From assembly GCF_017309955.1 (NCBI RefSeq), contig NZ_CP021247.1, positions 1,179,501 to 1,243,500 on the forward strand: 64,000 bases of DNA, in the 5' to 3' direction. The notes under the pieces were generated by a model that did not search any database, was not told the origin of the DNA, and saw only the letters and a list, made by a program, of their open reading frames with translations. Source of the DNA: Novosphingobium sp. KA1. Its GTDB lineage: Bacteria; Pseudomonadota; Alphaproteobacteria; Sphingomonadales; Sphingomonadaceae. Positions 18,147 to 27,194 of this stretch are shown piece after piece (the stretch's first letter is position 1; every line of letters starts with the position of its first letter). The translations under genes were made by a program, and so were the position numbers.

Positions 18147-18932
18147 TCAGTGGTGGTGGCAGGCCATCGCCTCGACCACATCCTCGAGCCGCGCCGCATC
18201 GCCGATGGCCAGCACATGGCCTTCGGACTGCTGATGCAGCGGGTCGCCGTTCCAGTCGCACATCGTCCCGCCCGCACCCTCGACGATGGGCACCAGCGCC
18301 GCCCAGTCGTGCAGCTTGAGCCCGGCTTCGCAGATCAGGTCGAGTTGGCCCGAGGCAAGCAGGCCATAATTGTAGCAGTCGCCGCCCATCATCATGCGCT
18401 TGTGATCGGTTCTGGCGGCCAACGCCATGAAGTGCTCGCCCTCGTGGTCGTTGAAGTACTGCGGCCCGGTCGTCGCCAGCATCGCCTCCGACAGTTCGCG
18501 GCAGGCGCGGGTGCGCACTTGCTGGCCGTTGAACGTCGTCGCCGCCCCGCTGGCGCCGACCCAGCGCTCACGCAGGATCGGCTGGTCGATGACCCCCAGC
18601 ACCGGCCAGCCGTCGACCAGCAGCGCGATCAGCGTGCCGAAGATCGGACGCCCGGCAATGAACGAGACGGTGCCGTCGATCGGATCGAGCACCCAGGTCC
18701 GCCGCGACGTGCCTTCCTCGGTGCCGAACTCCTCACCGATGATCCCGTCCTGCGGCACCTCGGCCTTGAGGATGCGGCGCATCGCCTCCTCGGCCGCCTG
18801 GTCGGCGATGGTGACGGGAGACGCGTCGGACTTGCGCTCGGCGGTAAGGCCGGAGCGGAAATGCGGGCGGATCGCCTCGCCCGCCGCATCGGCGAGTCGC
18901 ATGGCGAGAGCGATATCCTGATCGAGTTTCAT
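18147..18932 (-). CDS. hisN: histidinol-phosphatase, inositol-monophosphatase type
   Basis: HisN removes phosphate from histidinol phosphate in histidine synthesis. The 261-residue protein has the Mg-dependent IMPase motifs: GEEFGTEEG with the acidic metal ligands, WVLDPIDGTVSFIAGRPIFG, and the C-terminal KLHDWAALVPIVEGAGG. The FIAGRPIFGTLI form is typical of the HisN subgroup (TIGR02067-like). The ATG at 18932 has CAGGAGCGGC just upstream. It precedes the cyclotransferase-like gene by seven bases and is divergent from the AraC gene at 19159. Confidence 0.92.
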   Translation of the reverse strand: MKLDQDIALAMRLADAAGEAIRPHFRSGLTAERKSDASPVTIADQAAEEAMRRILKAEVPQDGIIGEEFGTEEGTSRRTWVLDPIDGTVSFIAGRPIFGTLIALLVDGWPVLGVIDQPILRERWVGASGAATTFNGQQVRTRACRELSEAMLATTGPQYFNDHEGEHFMALAARTDHKRMMMGGDCYNYGLLASGQLDLICEAGLKLHDWAALVPIVEGAGGTMCDWNGDPLHQQSEGHVLAIGDAARLEDVVEAMACHHH

Positions 18933-19158
18933 GCCGCTCCTGTGCCTTTTCCAGCCCGGCGCGGTCAAGCGGCACGCGATCCCCTCCCAGCCAGCATCGG
19001 GCCAGCGTCCGGCCAGCGTCGAGCCCGTCCCCACGCCGCATCCCCGCACCCGGAAATCACCCCTGAACCGGACCTTATGTGTTTTTCACACATTGCAGCG
19101 CCATGCCGCCCCATTTATCCCGGCATGGCAGAAGCACACCTTCTGCAAGAGTAGGGGC

Positions 19159-20103
19159 ATGCTGCAAAGATCCATTCCAGCCGTCGACCCGGCCCTGGCG
19201 CCGGAGCAGGGGTTTGCCCGTAACGGCCAGCCACTGTCGTACAATCGCGCCCCGGCAGTCGACCTCGCGCCGTGGATCGCGCGCCTCTACGTGTCGCGCG
19301 TCGCCGCCCCCGCCGGATACACCCTGTCGTGCGGGCTGTTCAGCGACACGGCTACCCTGCGCATCCAGATCGACGGCAAGTGGACCGCCAAGGCAGCGGA
19401 CGGCGAACATGCATTCGAGAAGGCCGCCCTGTTCCTCGGCCCGCAGACCCACCGCATGCCGATCACGGTGACCGGCAGTTTCACCAGCGTGGGCATTGCC
19501 TTTCGCCCCGGTGCCTGCACCGCCATGCAGGGCCCGCGCATAAGCGACTACGTGGACAGGCTGGTCTCGACCAGCGCGGTGTCGATTCCCTCGGAATGCT
19601 ACTTGGCGATGCTTGGGCCGGATGGATGTCCCGAGGCATGGCTGCAACGGCTGGAGCAGACCTTCCGCCACCGCATCGAGCAGATGGACTGTCCGCCGCC
19701 CGATCCGGTCACCGCCCGCTTCGAGACGATCACTTACCGCTCCCCCTCGATCACCGTCGCCGATGCCGCGCGCGAATGCGGGGTGGAGCGGCGTACTCTC
19801 GAACGTGTGGTCAACCGTGACTTCGGGATGTCCCCCAAGCAGGTCCTGCGCCGCGCCCGCGCGCTGGACATGGCAAGCTATCTGCGCGGTGTTGTCGATG
19901 CCGAGGAGGCCGACGAGATCGCCCTGCGCTATTACGACGAAAGCCACCTGATCCACGAGTTCACCGAACTGTTCGGCATGTCGCCCAGCCAATTCGTGAA
20001 GCGCCCGCAGCCGATCCTCACGCTGATCCTGGAGGCGCGCCAGGCGCGGCGGCTGGAAATGCTCAAGCGCCTGCAGCCGGGGCAGACGCGCCCCTGGCAG
20101 TAG
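19159..20103 (+). CDS. AraC-family transcriptional regulator (second copy)
   Basis: This 314-residue regulator has a sensory N-terminal domain and a C-terminal AraC-type DNA-binding domain. The two HTH halves are VADAARECGVERRTLERVV with FGMSPKQVLRRARA, and YYDESHLIHEFTELFGMSPSQF. The C-terminal layout matches that of the AraC protein at 15848-16720, so they may be distant paralogues. The targets are unknown. The ATG at 19159 follows GTAGGGG. An in-frame ATG at 18931 would overlap hisN antisense and is unlikely. Confidence 0.87.
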   Translation: MLQRSIPAVDPALAPEQGFARNGQPLSYNRAPAVDLAPWIARLYVSRVAAPAGYTLSCGLFSDTATLRIQIDGKWTAKAADGEHAFEKAALFLGPQTHRMPITVTGSFTSVGIAFRPGACTAMQGPRISDYVDRLVSTSAVSIPSECYLAMLGPDGCPEAWLQRLEQTFRHRIEQMDCPPPDPVTARFETITYRSPSITVADAARECGVERRTLERVVNRDFGMSPKQVLRRARALDMASYLRGVVDAEEADEIALRYYDESHLIHEFTELFGMSPSQFVKRPQPILTLILEARQARRLEMLKRLQPGQTRPWQ

Positions 20104-20116
20104 CCAACAAAGGAAA

Positions 20117-20141
20117 GGCCCGGAACTTGCGTCCCGGGCCC
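20117..20141 (-). terminator. terminator of prs
   Basis: A GGCCCGGGAC/GTTCCGGGCC stem with a GCAA loop (one mismatch, 20118-20140) is followed on the minus strand by TTTCCTTTGTT. It lies 29 bp after the prs stop and also just after the plus-strand AraC gene, with which prs converges. Confidence 0.75.
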
Positions 20142-20169
20142 TGAATGCCTTCGATCCGGAGACCGGTCC

Positions 20170-21105
<936 letters not shown>

Positions 21106-21154
21106 GGCGAATCCCCGAGACGGCGTGGAAGTGATGGGTGGCTGAACGCGCCCG

Positions 21155-21182
21155 CCTCTAGCCATGAGTCATCGGATTGCAA
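21155..21182 (-). promoter_or_regulatory. promoter-like element of prs
   Basis: The minus strand has TTGCAA, a 16-base spacer, then TAGAGG followed by CGGGCG, about 50 bases before the prs start. It is one of four similarly built elements in this window. Confidence 0.4.
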
Positions 21183-21216
21183 CATCAAAGCGACGCCGCG
21201 TCACCGTGACCCGGAC

Positions 21217-21260
21217 GCAGGAAGGCCGGCCCGCAGCCTTGCGCGGGCCGGCCTTCCTGC
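21217..21260. repeat. perfect 18-bp inverted repeat after glpX
   Basis: Bases 21217-21234 and 21243-21260 are exact reverse complements around an 8-base spacer, giving a very stable GC-rich hairpin. No T tract follows in either direction. It sits between the glpX stop and the prs promoter. It may act as a U-less terminator or an mRNA 3'-end stabiliser. Confidence 0.85.
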
Positions 21261-21277
21261 CGTCAAGCACCTGAAAT

Positions 21278-22252
21278 TCAGCCGCGAAGGCGGTGCTCGC
21301 CCTTGATCCAGCGGACCGTGCCGGAGCTCGCGCGCATGACCACGCTCTCGGTCGTCATCGTACCGCCCTTGAGGCGCTTGACGCCCGCCAGCAGCGAACC
21401 GTCGGTCACGCCGGTCGCCGCGAAGATGCAGTCGCCCTTGGCGAGATCGCGCAGCTTGTAGATCTTGTCGAGGTCCTCGATGCCCCACTTGCGGGCACGG
21501 GCCCGCTCGTCGTCGTTGCGGAACAGCAGGCGCCCCTGCATCTGGCCGCCGACGCAGCGCAGCGCCGCGGCCGCCAGCACGCCTTCCGGTGCCCCGCCCG
21601 AACCCATGTACATGTCGATCGTGGTGTTCTCGTCGGTCACCGCAATCACCCCGGCGACGTCGCCGTCGCCGATCAGCACGACACCGCAGCCGATACCGCG
21701 CAGTTCGGCGATCAGTCCGGCATGGCGCGGACGATCGAGCACGCAGACGATGATTTCCTCGGGCTTCACGCCCTTGGCGGCGGCGACCGCCTGGACGTTC
21801 TCGGTCGGGCTCCTGGTGAGGTCGATCAGGTCCTCGGGATAGCCCGGGCCGATCGCCAGCTTTTCCATGTAAACGTCGGGCGCGTTGAGCAGGCCGCCCT
21901 CTTCCGCCGCCGCCAGCACCGCCAGCGCATTGGGACCGGCCTTGGCAGTGATCGTGGTGCCCTCCAGCGGATCGAGCGCGATGTCGATCTTCGGGCCGCG
22001 CCCGGGAGCGCCGCCGACCTTCTCGCCGATGAACAGCATCGGCGCCTCGTCGCGCTCACCCTCGCCGATCACCACGGTGCCGTCCATGTAGAGCGTGTCG
22101 AAGGCCTTGCGCATGGCCTCCACCGCGGCATGGTCCGCCGCCTTCTCGTCGCCCCTGCCGACCAGCTCCGAAGCCGCGATGGCCGCCGCCTCGGTCACGC
22201 GCACCATCTCGAGAACGAGGACGCGATCGAGGACTTTGCTTGCTTCGGGCAT
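21278..22252 (-). CDS. glpX: class II fructose-1,6-bisphosphatase
   Basis: GlpX hydrolyses fructose 1,6-bisphosphate in gluconeogenesis. The 324-residue protein shows VIGEGERDEAPMLFIGE, the Li+-sensitive phosphatase motif DPLEGTT, ENTTIDMYMGSGGAPEGVLAA, and GVTDGSLLAGV. These define class II rather than the FbpA class. The start at 22252 gives MPEASKVLDRVLVLEMVRVTEAAA, matching the family N-terminus, with GGAG upstream. Upstream on the same strand is hom, separated by an opposing small gene. Confidence 0.96.
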   Translation of the reverse strand: MPEASKVLDRVLVLEMVRVTEAAAIAASELVGRGDEKAADHAAVEAMRKAFDTLYMDGTVVIGEGERDEAPMLFIGEKVGGAPGRGPKIDIALDPLEGTTITAKAGPNALAVLAAAEEGGLLNAPDVYMEKLAIGPGYPEDLIDLTRSPTENVQAVAAAKGVKPEEIIVCVLDRPRHAGLIAELRGIGCGVVLIGDGDVAGVIAVTDENTTIDMYMGSGGAPEGVLAAAALRCVGGQMQGRLLFRNDDERARARKWGIEDLDKIYKLRDLAKGDCIFAATGVTDGSLLAGVKRLKGGTMTTESVVMRASSGTVRWIKGEHRLRG

Positions 22253-22318
22253 GAACACTCCGCATGAAGGCGTGGAGGGATAAGGTTCGGGGAGGGGGAT
22301 TAGACAGAGGAATACCAC

Positions 22319-22825
22319 TTGTCGAGGATATGGCGCGCGCTATTCGCAATCGCGACCCTCTCTCCCGCTGCCGCGATGGCGCAGGAAAACCCGGCCGGTT
22401 CGGCGGCCGCAACGGCCTCGTCCGGCACCGCCGCGACGACGGGCAGCACCATCTCGGATGCGGACAAGGCCATCGCCGAAAAGATGATGGCAGGTGGCGG
22501 CCGGATCACCCCGGATCGCAGCCACCGCGCCTGCGTGCGCAACACGCGCGCCGGGGAAATCGTCGTCTGCGCCCCCGATGAAGACCAGTTCCGCGTCGAA
22601 TCGACGGCGGACAGCGATCCGACCGGCAAGGCCGGGACCAACGACGGACGGCTGCGCGCACCCGATTTCGAAAAGCACATGCCCGGCGTGACGGTGGCCA
22701 AGGGCTGCTTCATTCCGCCCTGCCCGCCCGCCCAGCCGCTGATCATCGACCTTTCGCAGATTCCCGAGGCTCCTGCCGGATCGGACGCCGATCTCGTCGC
22801 CAAGGGCGAACTGCGCGCGCATTGA
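22319..22825 (+). CDS. exported protein of unknown function
   Basis: I do not recognise this 168-residue protein. A signal peptide is clear (ALFAIATLSPAAAMAQ), followed by an Ala/Ser/Thr-rich linker. The mature region has paired cysteines in RACVRN, IVVCAPDE and GCFIPPCPP, suggesting disulfides in the periplasm. The start is a TTG at 22319 preceded by AGAGG. It runs against its neighbours, between glpX and hom, which are both on the minus strand. A strong hairpin lies just after it (22843-22876). Confidence 0.6.
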   Translation: MSRIWRALFAIATLSPAAAMAQENPAGSAAATASSGTAATTGSTISDADKAIAEKMMAGGGRITPDRSHRACVRNTRAGEIVVCAPDEDQFRVESTADSDPTGKAGTNDGRLRAPDFEKHMPGVTVAKGCFIPPCPPAQPLIIDLSQIPEAPAGSDADLVAKGELRAH

Positions 22826-22842
22826 GGCGCCGCCGGAAGGAC

Positions 22843-22876
22843 GGACGCCCCGGCTCTGGGAGGAGCCGGGGCGTCC
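22843..22876. terminator. perfect 14-bp hairpin between hom and the exported-protein gene
   Basis: GGACGCCCCGGCTC (22843-22856) and its exact complement (22863-22876) enclose a six-base loop. It lies between two convergent stop codons and could serve both. No T tract follows on either strand, so termination activity is uncertain. Confidence 0.5.
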
Positions 22877-22936
22877 GCGACGGTTCTGGACCGGCCCGTC
22901 GAAAATCGCCCTTCAGCGAATTTCCAAACGGCCCAT

Positions 22937-24244
22937 CTATCCCTCGATGATCTGCATCACCAGCGGCGCGGCGGTCAGGCTCTGCGACCCCTCCAGCACC
23001 CGCATCGCCTCGCAGACCGCCGATTCCGGCCCTTCATGGGTGACGATGGCAAGGATCACCTCGCCCTCCTGCCCGGCGAGCCCCTTCTGGATCATGCTGG
23101 CGATCGACACCCCGGCATCACGCATGGCCGCGGTGATGTCGGCCAGCACGCCCGGACGGTCCGGCACGGTGAAACGGATGTAGCTGCGGCTGCGGCGATG
23201 GCCGGTCTCGGCCGGCTCCATCGCCTCGAGCTCGCCTGCCGGCATGGAGAACGCCGCGCCTTTTTCGCCGCGCGCAATGTCGATGATGTCGGCAACCACC
23301 GCGCTGGCGGTCGGACCGTCGCCGGCACCGGCCCCCTGGAACAGCAGCCGGCCCATGAAGTTGCCCTCGGCTACGACCGCATTGGTCGCCCCGTCGACAC
23401 TGGCCAGCGGGTGGTCGAACGGCACCAGGTGCGGGCGCACCCGCTGGAACAGGCGCGGCGCGCCACCGGTCCGGTCGATCTCGCCCATGCCGATCAGGCG
23501 AATCACGTAGCCAAGCGAGCGCGCCTGTTCGATATCCGCCGCTTTCACGCGCGAGATCCCGGAGGTCTCCACCGCATCGAAACGCAGGCGCGAACCAAAG
23601 GCGATCGCGGCCAGGATCGAAAGCTTGTGCGCGGCGTCGACACCTTCGATGTCGAACGTGGGATCGGCCTCGGCATACCCCATGCGCTGGGCTTCGGCGA
23701 GAACGTCGCCAAAGTCCCGCCCGGTGTCTTCCATGGTCGAAAGGATGTAGTTGCAGGTGCCGTTCAGGATGCCGTAGACCCGCTCTATGGCATTGGCAGC
23801 GGCCCCTTCGGCAAGCCCCTTGATGACCGGAATGCCCCCCGCGACCGCCGCCTCGAACTTGAGCGCCACCCCCGCGGCCTCCGCCGCCGAGGCCAGTTCA
23901 AGGCCGTGGTGCGCGATCATTGCCTTGTTGGCGGTGACAAAACCCTTGCCCTGCGCAATGGCGTTGCGGGCCAGCGCCAGCGCCGGACCGTCCGAGCCGC
24001 CGACCATCTCGACAACCACGTCCACGTCCGGCCGGGCGGCCAGGGCAGCGGTATCGTCCACCCAGTCGTAGCCCGAGAGGTCGACCCCGCGGTCCTTGCT
24101 GCGATCACGCGCGCTCACGGCGGCGATACGGATGGGGCGGCGCGCACGCCGGGCAATCAGTTCGGCATTGGTCTCGATGAGACGGACAACGCCCGCCCCG
24201 ACCGTGCCGAGACCGGCCAGCGCAATATTCAGCGGTTCAACCAT
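22937..24244 (-). CDS. hom: homoserine dehydrogenase
   Basis: Hom reduces aspartate semialdehyde to homoserine for threonine and methionine. The 435-residue protein has the NAD(P) fold motif GLGTVGAGVV at residues 11-20 and VTANKAMIAHHG. ILNGTCNYILSTME and the catalytic-domain signature AEADPTFDIEGVDAAHKLSILAAIAFG follow. The C-terminal ACT domain begins near RFTVPDRPGVLADITAAM, the usual site of threonine feedback. A hairpin with a perfect 12-bp stem lies just upstream of its ATG. Confidence 0.97.
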   Translation of the reverse strand: MVEPLNIALAGLGTVGAGVVRLIETNAELIARRARRPIRIAAVSARDRSKDRGVDLSGYDWVDDTAALAARPDVDVVVEMVGGSDGPALALARNAIAQGKGFVTANKAMIAHHGLELASAAEAAGVALKFEAAVAGGIPVIKGLAEGAAANAIERVYGILNGTCNYILSTMEDTGRDFGDVLAEAQRMGYAEADPTFDIEGVDAAHKLSILAAIAFGSRLRFDAVETSGISRVKAADIEQARSLGYVIRLIGMGEIDRTGGAPRLFQRVRPHLVPFDHPLASVDGATNAVVAEGNFMGRLLFQGAGAGDGPTASAVVADIIDIARGEKGAAFSMPAGELEAMEPAETGHRRSRSYIRFTVPDRPGVLADITAAMRDAGVSIASMIQKGLAGQEGEVILAIVTHEGPESAVCEAMRVLEGSQSLTAAPLVMQIIEG

Positions 24245-24253
24245 GGACTTCCC

Positions 24254-24289
24254 TTTCGCGTGCGGGCCCTAAGCGAGCCGCACGCGAAA
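24254..24289 (-). repeat. perfect 12-bp inverted repeat in the hom leader
   Basis: TTTCGCGTGCGG at 24254-24265 is exactly complementary to 24278-24289, with a 12-base loop. It ends only nine bases before the hom ATG and begins 31 bp after the upstream gene's stop. It could be a terminator without U tract for that gene or a structure affecting hom translation. Confidence 0.75.
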
Positions 24290-24320
24290 TTCCAGTACCT
24301 TCACGCCTCTTCCCCCGCCC

Positions 24321-25178
24321 TCAGCGAAGATTGCGGCGACAACCGCCGAGTTGCGCAAGGACGAGGCGGTAGTCGGCAGCGGCCTGACGCATCGCCTCGA
24401 CACCTTCCGAGACATTGGCGCGCGGGGGCGGATTGGCCGGCAGGAAGCAGGCCAGGCGGTACCATTCCAGCGTGTCGGCCTGCGGCGGATGACCGACGTC
24501 TGCCACGAGTTCGGAGAACGACACCCCCCATGCCGGGGCCGCGCCGGGCGCGTGAACGACGGTGATCGACGCTGCCGAGCCATTGGCGGTGTTGAGGAAA
24601 ATCTGCGTCTCGCCCTGCCCGGCCAAATTGCCCGGGACATAGAGCAGCTCGCGCACGCCGGTGATTCGCGCCGGCGCATCGGGCGAAATGAGCGCCTTGA
24701 GGATGCCGCGCAGGCGCGCATCGGCCGCTTCGCTCCAGAGCTGCTGAGCGGTCGGCGTGATCAGCTGCAGCTCGCCCGGACGGCCGGGCACGGCGCGGGC
24801 AAAGAGCAGCACGTCCTGCTTCTTGAGCGCGGGCGGCTTGCCACGGGCATCGAGCGGCAGGTCGACCAGATAGGCGATCGATTCGCCGATCGGCGAGGAG
24901 CCCGTCAGCAAGGCCACGGTCTGGGCATTGATGTAGAAACGGCCCATGCCCGCCGTCAGTCCCGGCGCCCGGGCATCCTCGACCCGCACGATCTTGCGGA
25001 CCGTCGCGCGCACCACCAGAGCCGACGAATCGGCAAGATCGGCGACATCCGCGAAAGTCGGCTCCCCGCGCGCCGGCACGGCCGCACCGACCTGCACTTG
25101 CGCATGGGCCGGAAGCGTCTGCGCGGCAAGGGCAAGGCATGCCAGTCTGAGGGCAACGCGGGTCGGATTCGCAGGCAT
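24321..25178 (-). CDS. exported conserved protein of unknown function
   Basis: This 285-residue protein has a signal peptide (LACLALAAQTLPAHAQ) and no membrane anchor. I recognise no catalytic motif. The mature part begins with EPTFADVADLADSSALVVRATV, then has alternating strand-like segments and a cysteine near RLACFLP and LGGCRR at the C-terminus. It precedes hom on the same strand and is divergent from the tonB cluster. A role at the envelope is all that can be inferred. Confidence 0.65.
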   Translation of the reverse strand: MPANPTRVALRLACLALAAQTLPAHAQVQVGAAVPARGEPTFADVADLADSSALVVRATVRKIVRVEDARAPGLTAGMGRFYINAQTVALLTGSSPIGESIAYLVDLPLDARGKPPALKKQDVLLFARAVPGRPGELQLITPTAQQLWSEAADARLRGILKALISPDAPARITGVRELLYVPGNLAGQGETQIFLNTANGSAASITVVHAPGAAPAWGVSFSELVADVGHPPQADTLEWYRLACFLPANPPPRANVSEGVEAMRQAAADYRLVLAQLGGCRRNLR

Positions 25179-25570
25179 CGGTGTCTCACTCTGGGAAACG
25201 TTGGGGGCTGGCCATAGCCGCCAGGGACATGCGGCACAAATTCGTCGCCGCATTCCTCAGACAAAATCCCCTTTTTACCCTTGGAACTTATATGCCCTGA
25301 ATCGGGCGTTAACGGTTCCGCTGCCGATAAGGCGTTGCACAGGAGCAACGGTACCGCTAAGGAAACTCGCAAAATGGGGCAAAAAAACGAAAATGCCCCG
25401 CGGTTCGCCAACCCGTTGCATCGTTTACGGATCGGCAGACTGTTAGCCGTCAGGGTGGGTAATTTGGAGTTTCGTCATGGACCTCTCCTCACGGGGCGGG
25501 CCATGGGCGCCTTTGGACCTGTCCCGCACCCGGGCGGGTTCTGGGCTTGGTAATGGAGTGATGCGTTTGA
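25179..25570. promoter_or_regulatory. 391-bp divergent regulatory region before tonB
   Basis: This gap separates the exported-protein gene (minus) from tonB (plus). It holds a 12-bp direct repeat (AACGGTTCCGCT at 25311-25322 and AACGGTACCGCT at 25347-25358, one mismatch). It also holds a short GGGGCA/TGCCCC hairpin with an A-rich loop (about 25375-25400), and a small leader reading frame starting at 25477. I see no convincing Fur box or canonical -35/-10 pair. Confidence 0.5.
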
Positions 25571-25584
25571 ATGGCTTACGCTGA
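25477..25584 (+). other. possible 35-codon leader peptide overlapping the tonB start
   Basis: An ATG at 25477, seven bases after GGAG, opens a frame of 35 codons ending in a TGA at 25582-25584, inside the first codons of tonB. The peptide begins MDLSSRGGPWAPLDLSR and is arginine-rich. Its translation would run ribosomes across the tonB start, whose own ribosome site is poorly spaced. Protein-level support is lacking, so it is given as a possibility only. Confidence 0.3.
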
Positions 25585-26239
25585 CCAGCAAATGAGCGGT
25601 AACAAGATTACCGCGCTTGTCATTGTCGCGCTGATTCACGTCTTTGTAGGCTATGCACTCGTCACGGGTCTGGCATACGAAGCCGCGCAAAAGGTCATCA
25701 ACAAGGTGACCACAGTCGACATCAAGGAAGAGAAACCGAAGGAGGAAGAGCCCCCGCCGCCGCCTCCCAAGCAGCAGGATACGCCGCCGCCGCCGATCGT
25801 GGCGCCGCCGCCGCCTATCAACATCGCGCCGGCCCCGCCGCCGGTGACGACTGTCAACACGCCGCCGCCGGTTCCGCTGCCCGCGGTTCCGATCCCGGCT
25901 CCGGCCGCTCCGGCCCCGCCGGCACCTCCGGCTCCCCCGGCTCCCTCCAAGGCGCGTGGCGCTTCGGTCAAGGGCAACTGGACCCAGCGTTTCAACCAGG
26001 AATACCCTGCAAAGGCCCTGCGCGAAGAACGTGAAGGTCGTGTTGGCGTGCGTGTCAGCATCGGTCCCGATGGCCGTGTTTCGAGCTGCACCGTCACCAG
26101 CTCCAGCGGCAGCCCCGAGCTCGATTCCGCCGCCTGTGAAGGTATGAACCGTTTCGGTCGTTTCAACCCCGCTCTTGATGACGCGGGTAACCCGACCAGC
26201 GGCTCCTTCGCGACGTCGATCGTCTACAAGCTCAGTTAA
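25571..26239 (+). CDS. tonB: TonB energy transducer
   Basis: TonB spans the periplasm and passes proton-motive energy from ExbB/ExbD to outer-membrane TonB-dependent receptors. The 222-residue protein has an N-terminal membrane anchor (about residues 13-34, ITALVIVALIHVFVGYAL). A long proline-rich periplasmic segment follows (roughly 55-130, PPPPPP and PAPPAPPAPPAP runs). The C-terminal TonB domain contains YPAKALREEREGRVGVRVSIGPDGRVSSC. The C-terminal domain carries two cysteines. It is the first gene of tonB-exbB-exbD-exbD, an arrangement also known from Xanthomonas. GGAG lies about 12 bases before the ATG. Confidence 0.95.
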   Translation: MAYADQQMSGNKITALVIVALIHVFVGYALVTGLAYEAAQKVINKVTTVDIKEEKPKEEEPPPPPPKQQDTPPPPIVAPPPPINIAPAPPPVTTVNTPPPVPLPAVPIPAPAAPAPPAPPAPPAPSKARGASVKGNWTQRFNQEYPAKALREEREGRVGVRVSIGPDGRVSSCTVTSSSGSPELDSAACEGMNRFGRFNPALDDAGNPTSGSFATSIVYKLS

Positions 26240-26311
26240 TCCACGGCACGGCCGGGACTACCAGACGCTGGGTCCCGCCAAATCCTGCATTCTTCTTGAG
26301 AGGTAATTCGC

Positions 26312-27085
26312 ATGCTTATCGTTGACATCCTTGCCGCCGCTGGCGAAGCCGCGCCGCAGAACAAGTTCGGCTTCGTCGAAGCTCTTCAGGCCGGTGGTTT
26401 CATTTCGTACGCGACCGTGATCATCATGGGCGTGATGTCGTTCGGTTCGTTCTACATCCTGTTCACCAAGTGGTTCGAACAGGCCAAGATCATGCGCCAG
26501 TTCGGTGCCGTCCGCACCCAGTTCTGGAAGGCCCCGACCCTTCGTGAAGGCGCTGCCAAGCTGGAAAAGAACAGCGCATGGCGCCAGATCGTCGACGACG
26601 GCATCGCTGCTGAAGAACAGCACTCGAAGATGACCGACTCGCTCGAAGCCCACGACTGGATGCACGCTTCGCTCGCGCGTTCGGAAGCCTCGATCAACTC
26701 GCGCCTGGCCCAGGGCCTGCCCTTCCTCGCCACCGTCGGTGCAACCGCTCCGTTCATCGGTCTGTTCGGTACCGTCGTCGGCATCTACCGCGCCCTGATC
26801 GCCATCGGCATCGCCGGTTCGGCCTCGATCGACAAGGTTGCCGGCCCCGTCGGTGAATCGCTGATCATGACCGCCCTCGGCCTGATCGTCGCCGTTCCCG
26901 CCGTTCTTGCCTACAACTACCTGCAGAGCCGCAACAAGCGCATCGCCGAAGTGCTGACCGGCTTCTCCAGCGATCTGCTTGCCAACATCAACTCGAAGGG
27001 CGCTGTGAAGCCCGCGGTTGCTGCTGCCCCGGCGAAGCCCGCCGCTGCTCCGGCCAAGCCGGCTGCTGCTCCGGCCAAGCCGTAA
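26312..27085 (+). CDS. exbB: ExbB / MotA-TolQ-ExbB proton channel family protein
   Basis: ExbB forms the pentameric inner-membrane scaffold of the proton-driven motor that energises TonB. The 257-residue protein has three hydrophobic segments, near residues 30-52 (VIIMGVMSFGSFYILF), 130-155 and 175-200. The family block LPFLATVGATAPFIGLFGTVVGIYRA is present. The C-terminus is an unusual Ala/Pro/Lys tail with repeated PAAAPAK units (last 25 residues). GAGAGG precedes the ATG. Codons such as CGT and GGT are more frequent than in neighbours, suggesting high expression. Confidence 0.95.
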   Translation: MLIVDILAAAGEAAPQNKFGFVEALQAGGFISYATVIIMGVMSFGSFYILFTKWFEQAKIMRQFGAVRTQFWKAPTLREGAAKLEKNSAWRQIVDDGIAAEEQHSKMTDSLEAHDWMHASLARSEASINSRLAQGLPFLATVGATAPFIGLFGTVVGIYRALIAIGIAGSASIDKVAGPVGESLIMTALGLIVAVPAVLAYNYLQSRNKRIAEVLTGFSSDLLANINSKGAVKPAVAAAPAKPAAAPAKPAAAPAKP

Positions 27086-27093
27086 GCAGCACG

Positions 27094-27162
27094 GGGTACG
27101 CCGCTTCAGGGCGGCGTGCCCACGGGGAACCCAGGTGGCGGCGCAGGCTGCGTCCGCCGCCT
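27094..27162 (+). promoter_or_regulatory. two intercistronic hairpins between exbB and exbD
   Basis: An 11-bp stem with one G-U pair (27094-27104 with 27111-27121) is followed by a second, imperfect GC-rich stem (about 27134-27162). Neither has a T tract. They fill the 109-bp gap between exbB and exbD and could set the relative amounts of the two proteins through mRNA stability or partial attenuation. Confidence 0.5.
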
Positions 27163-27194
27163 CCCCAGGGCAACGCAAGGAATAGGATAAGACT

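Noticed and set aside
25254..25570. Fur box before tonB
   Set aside because: I found no match to the 19-bp Fur palindrome or the alphaproteobacterial Irr/RirA motifs; regulation by iron cannot be claimed from sequence.
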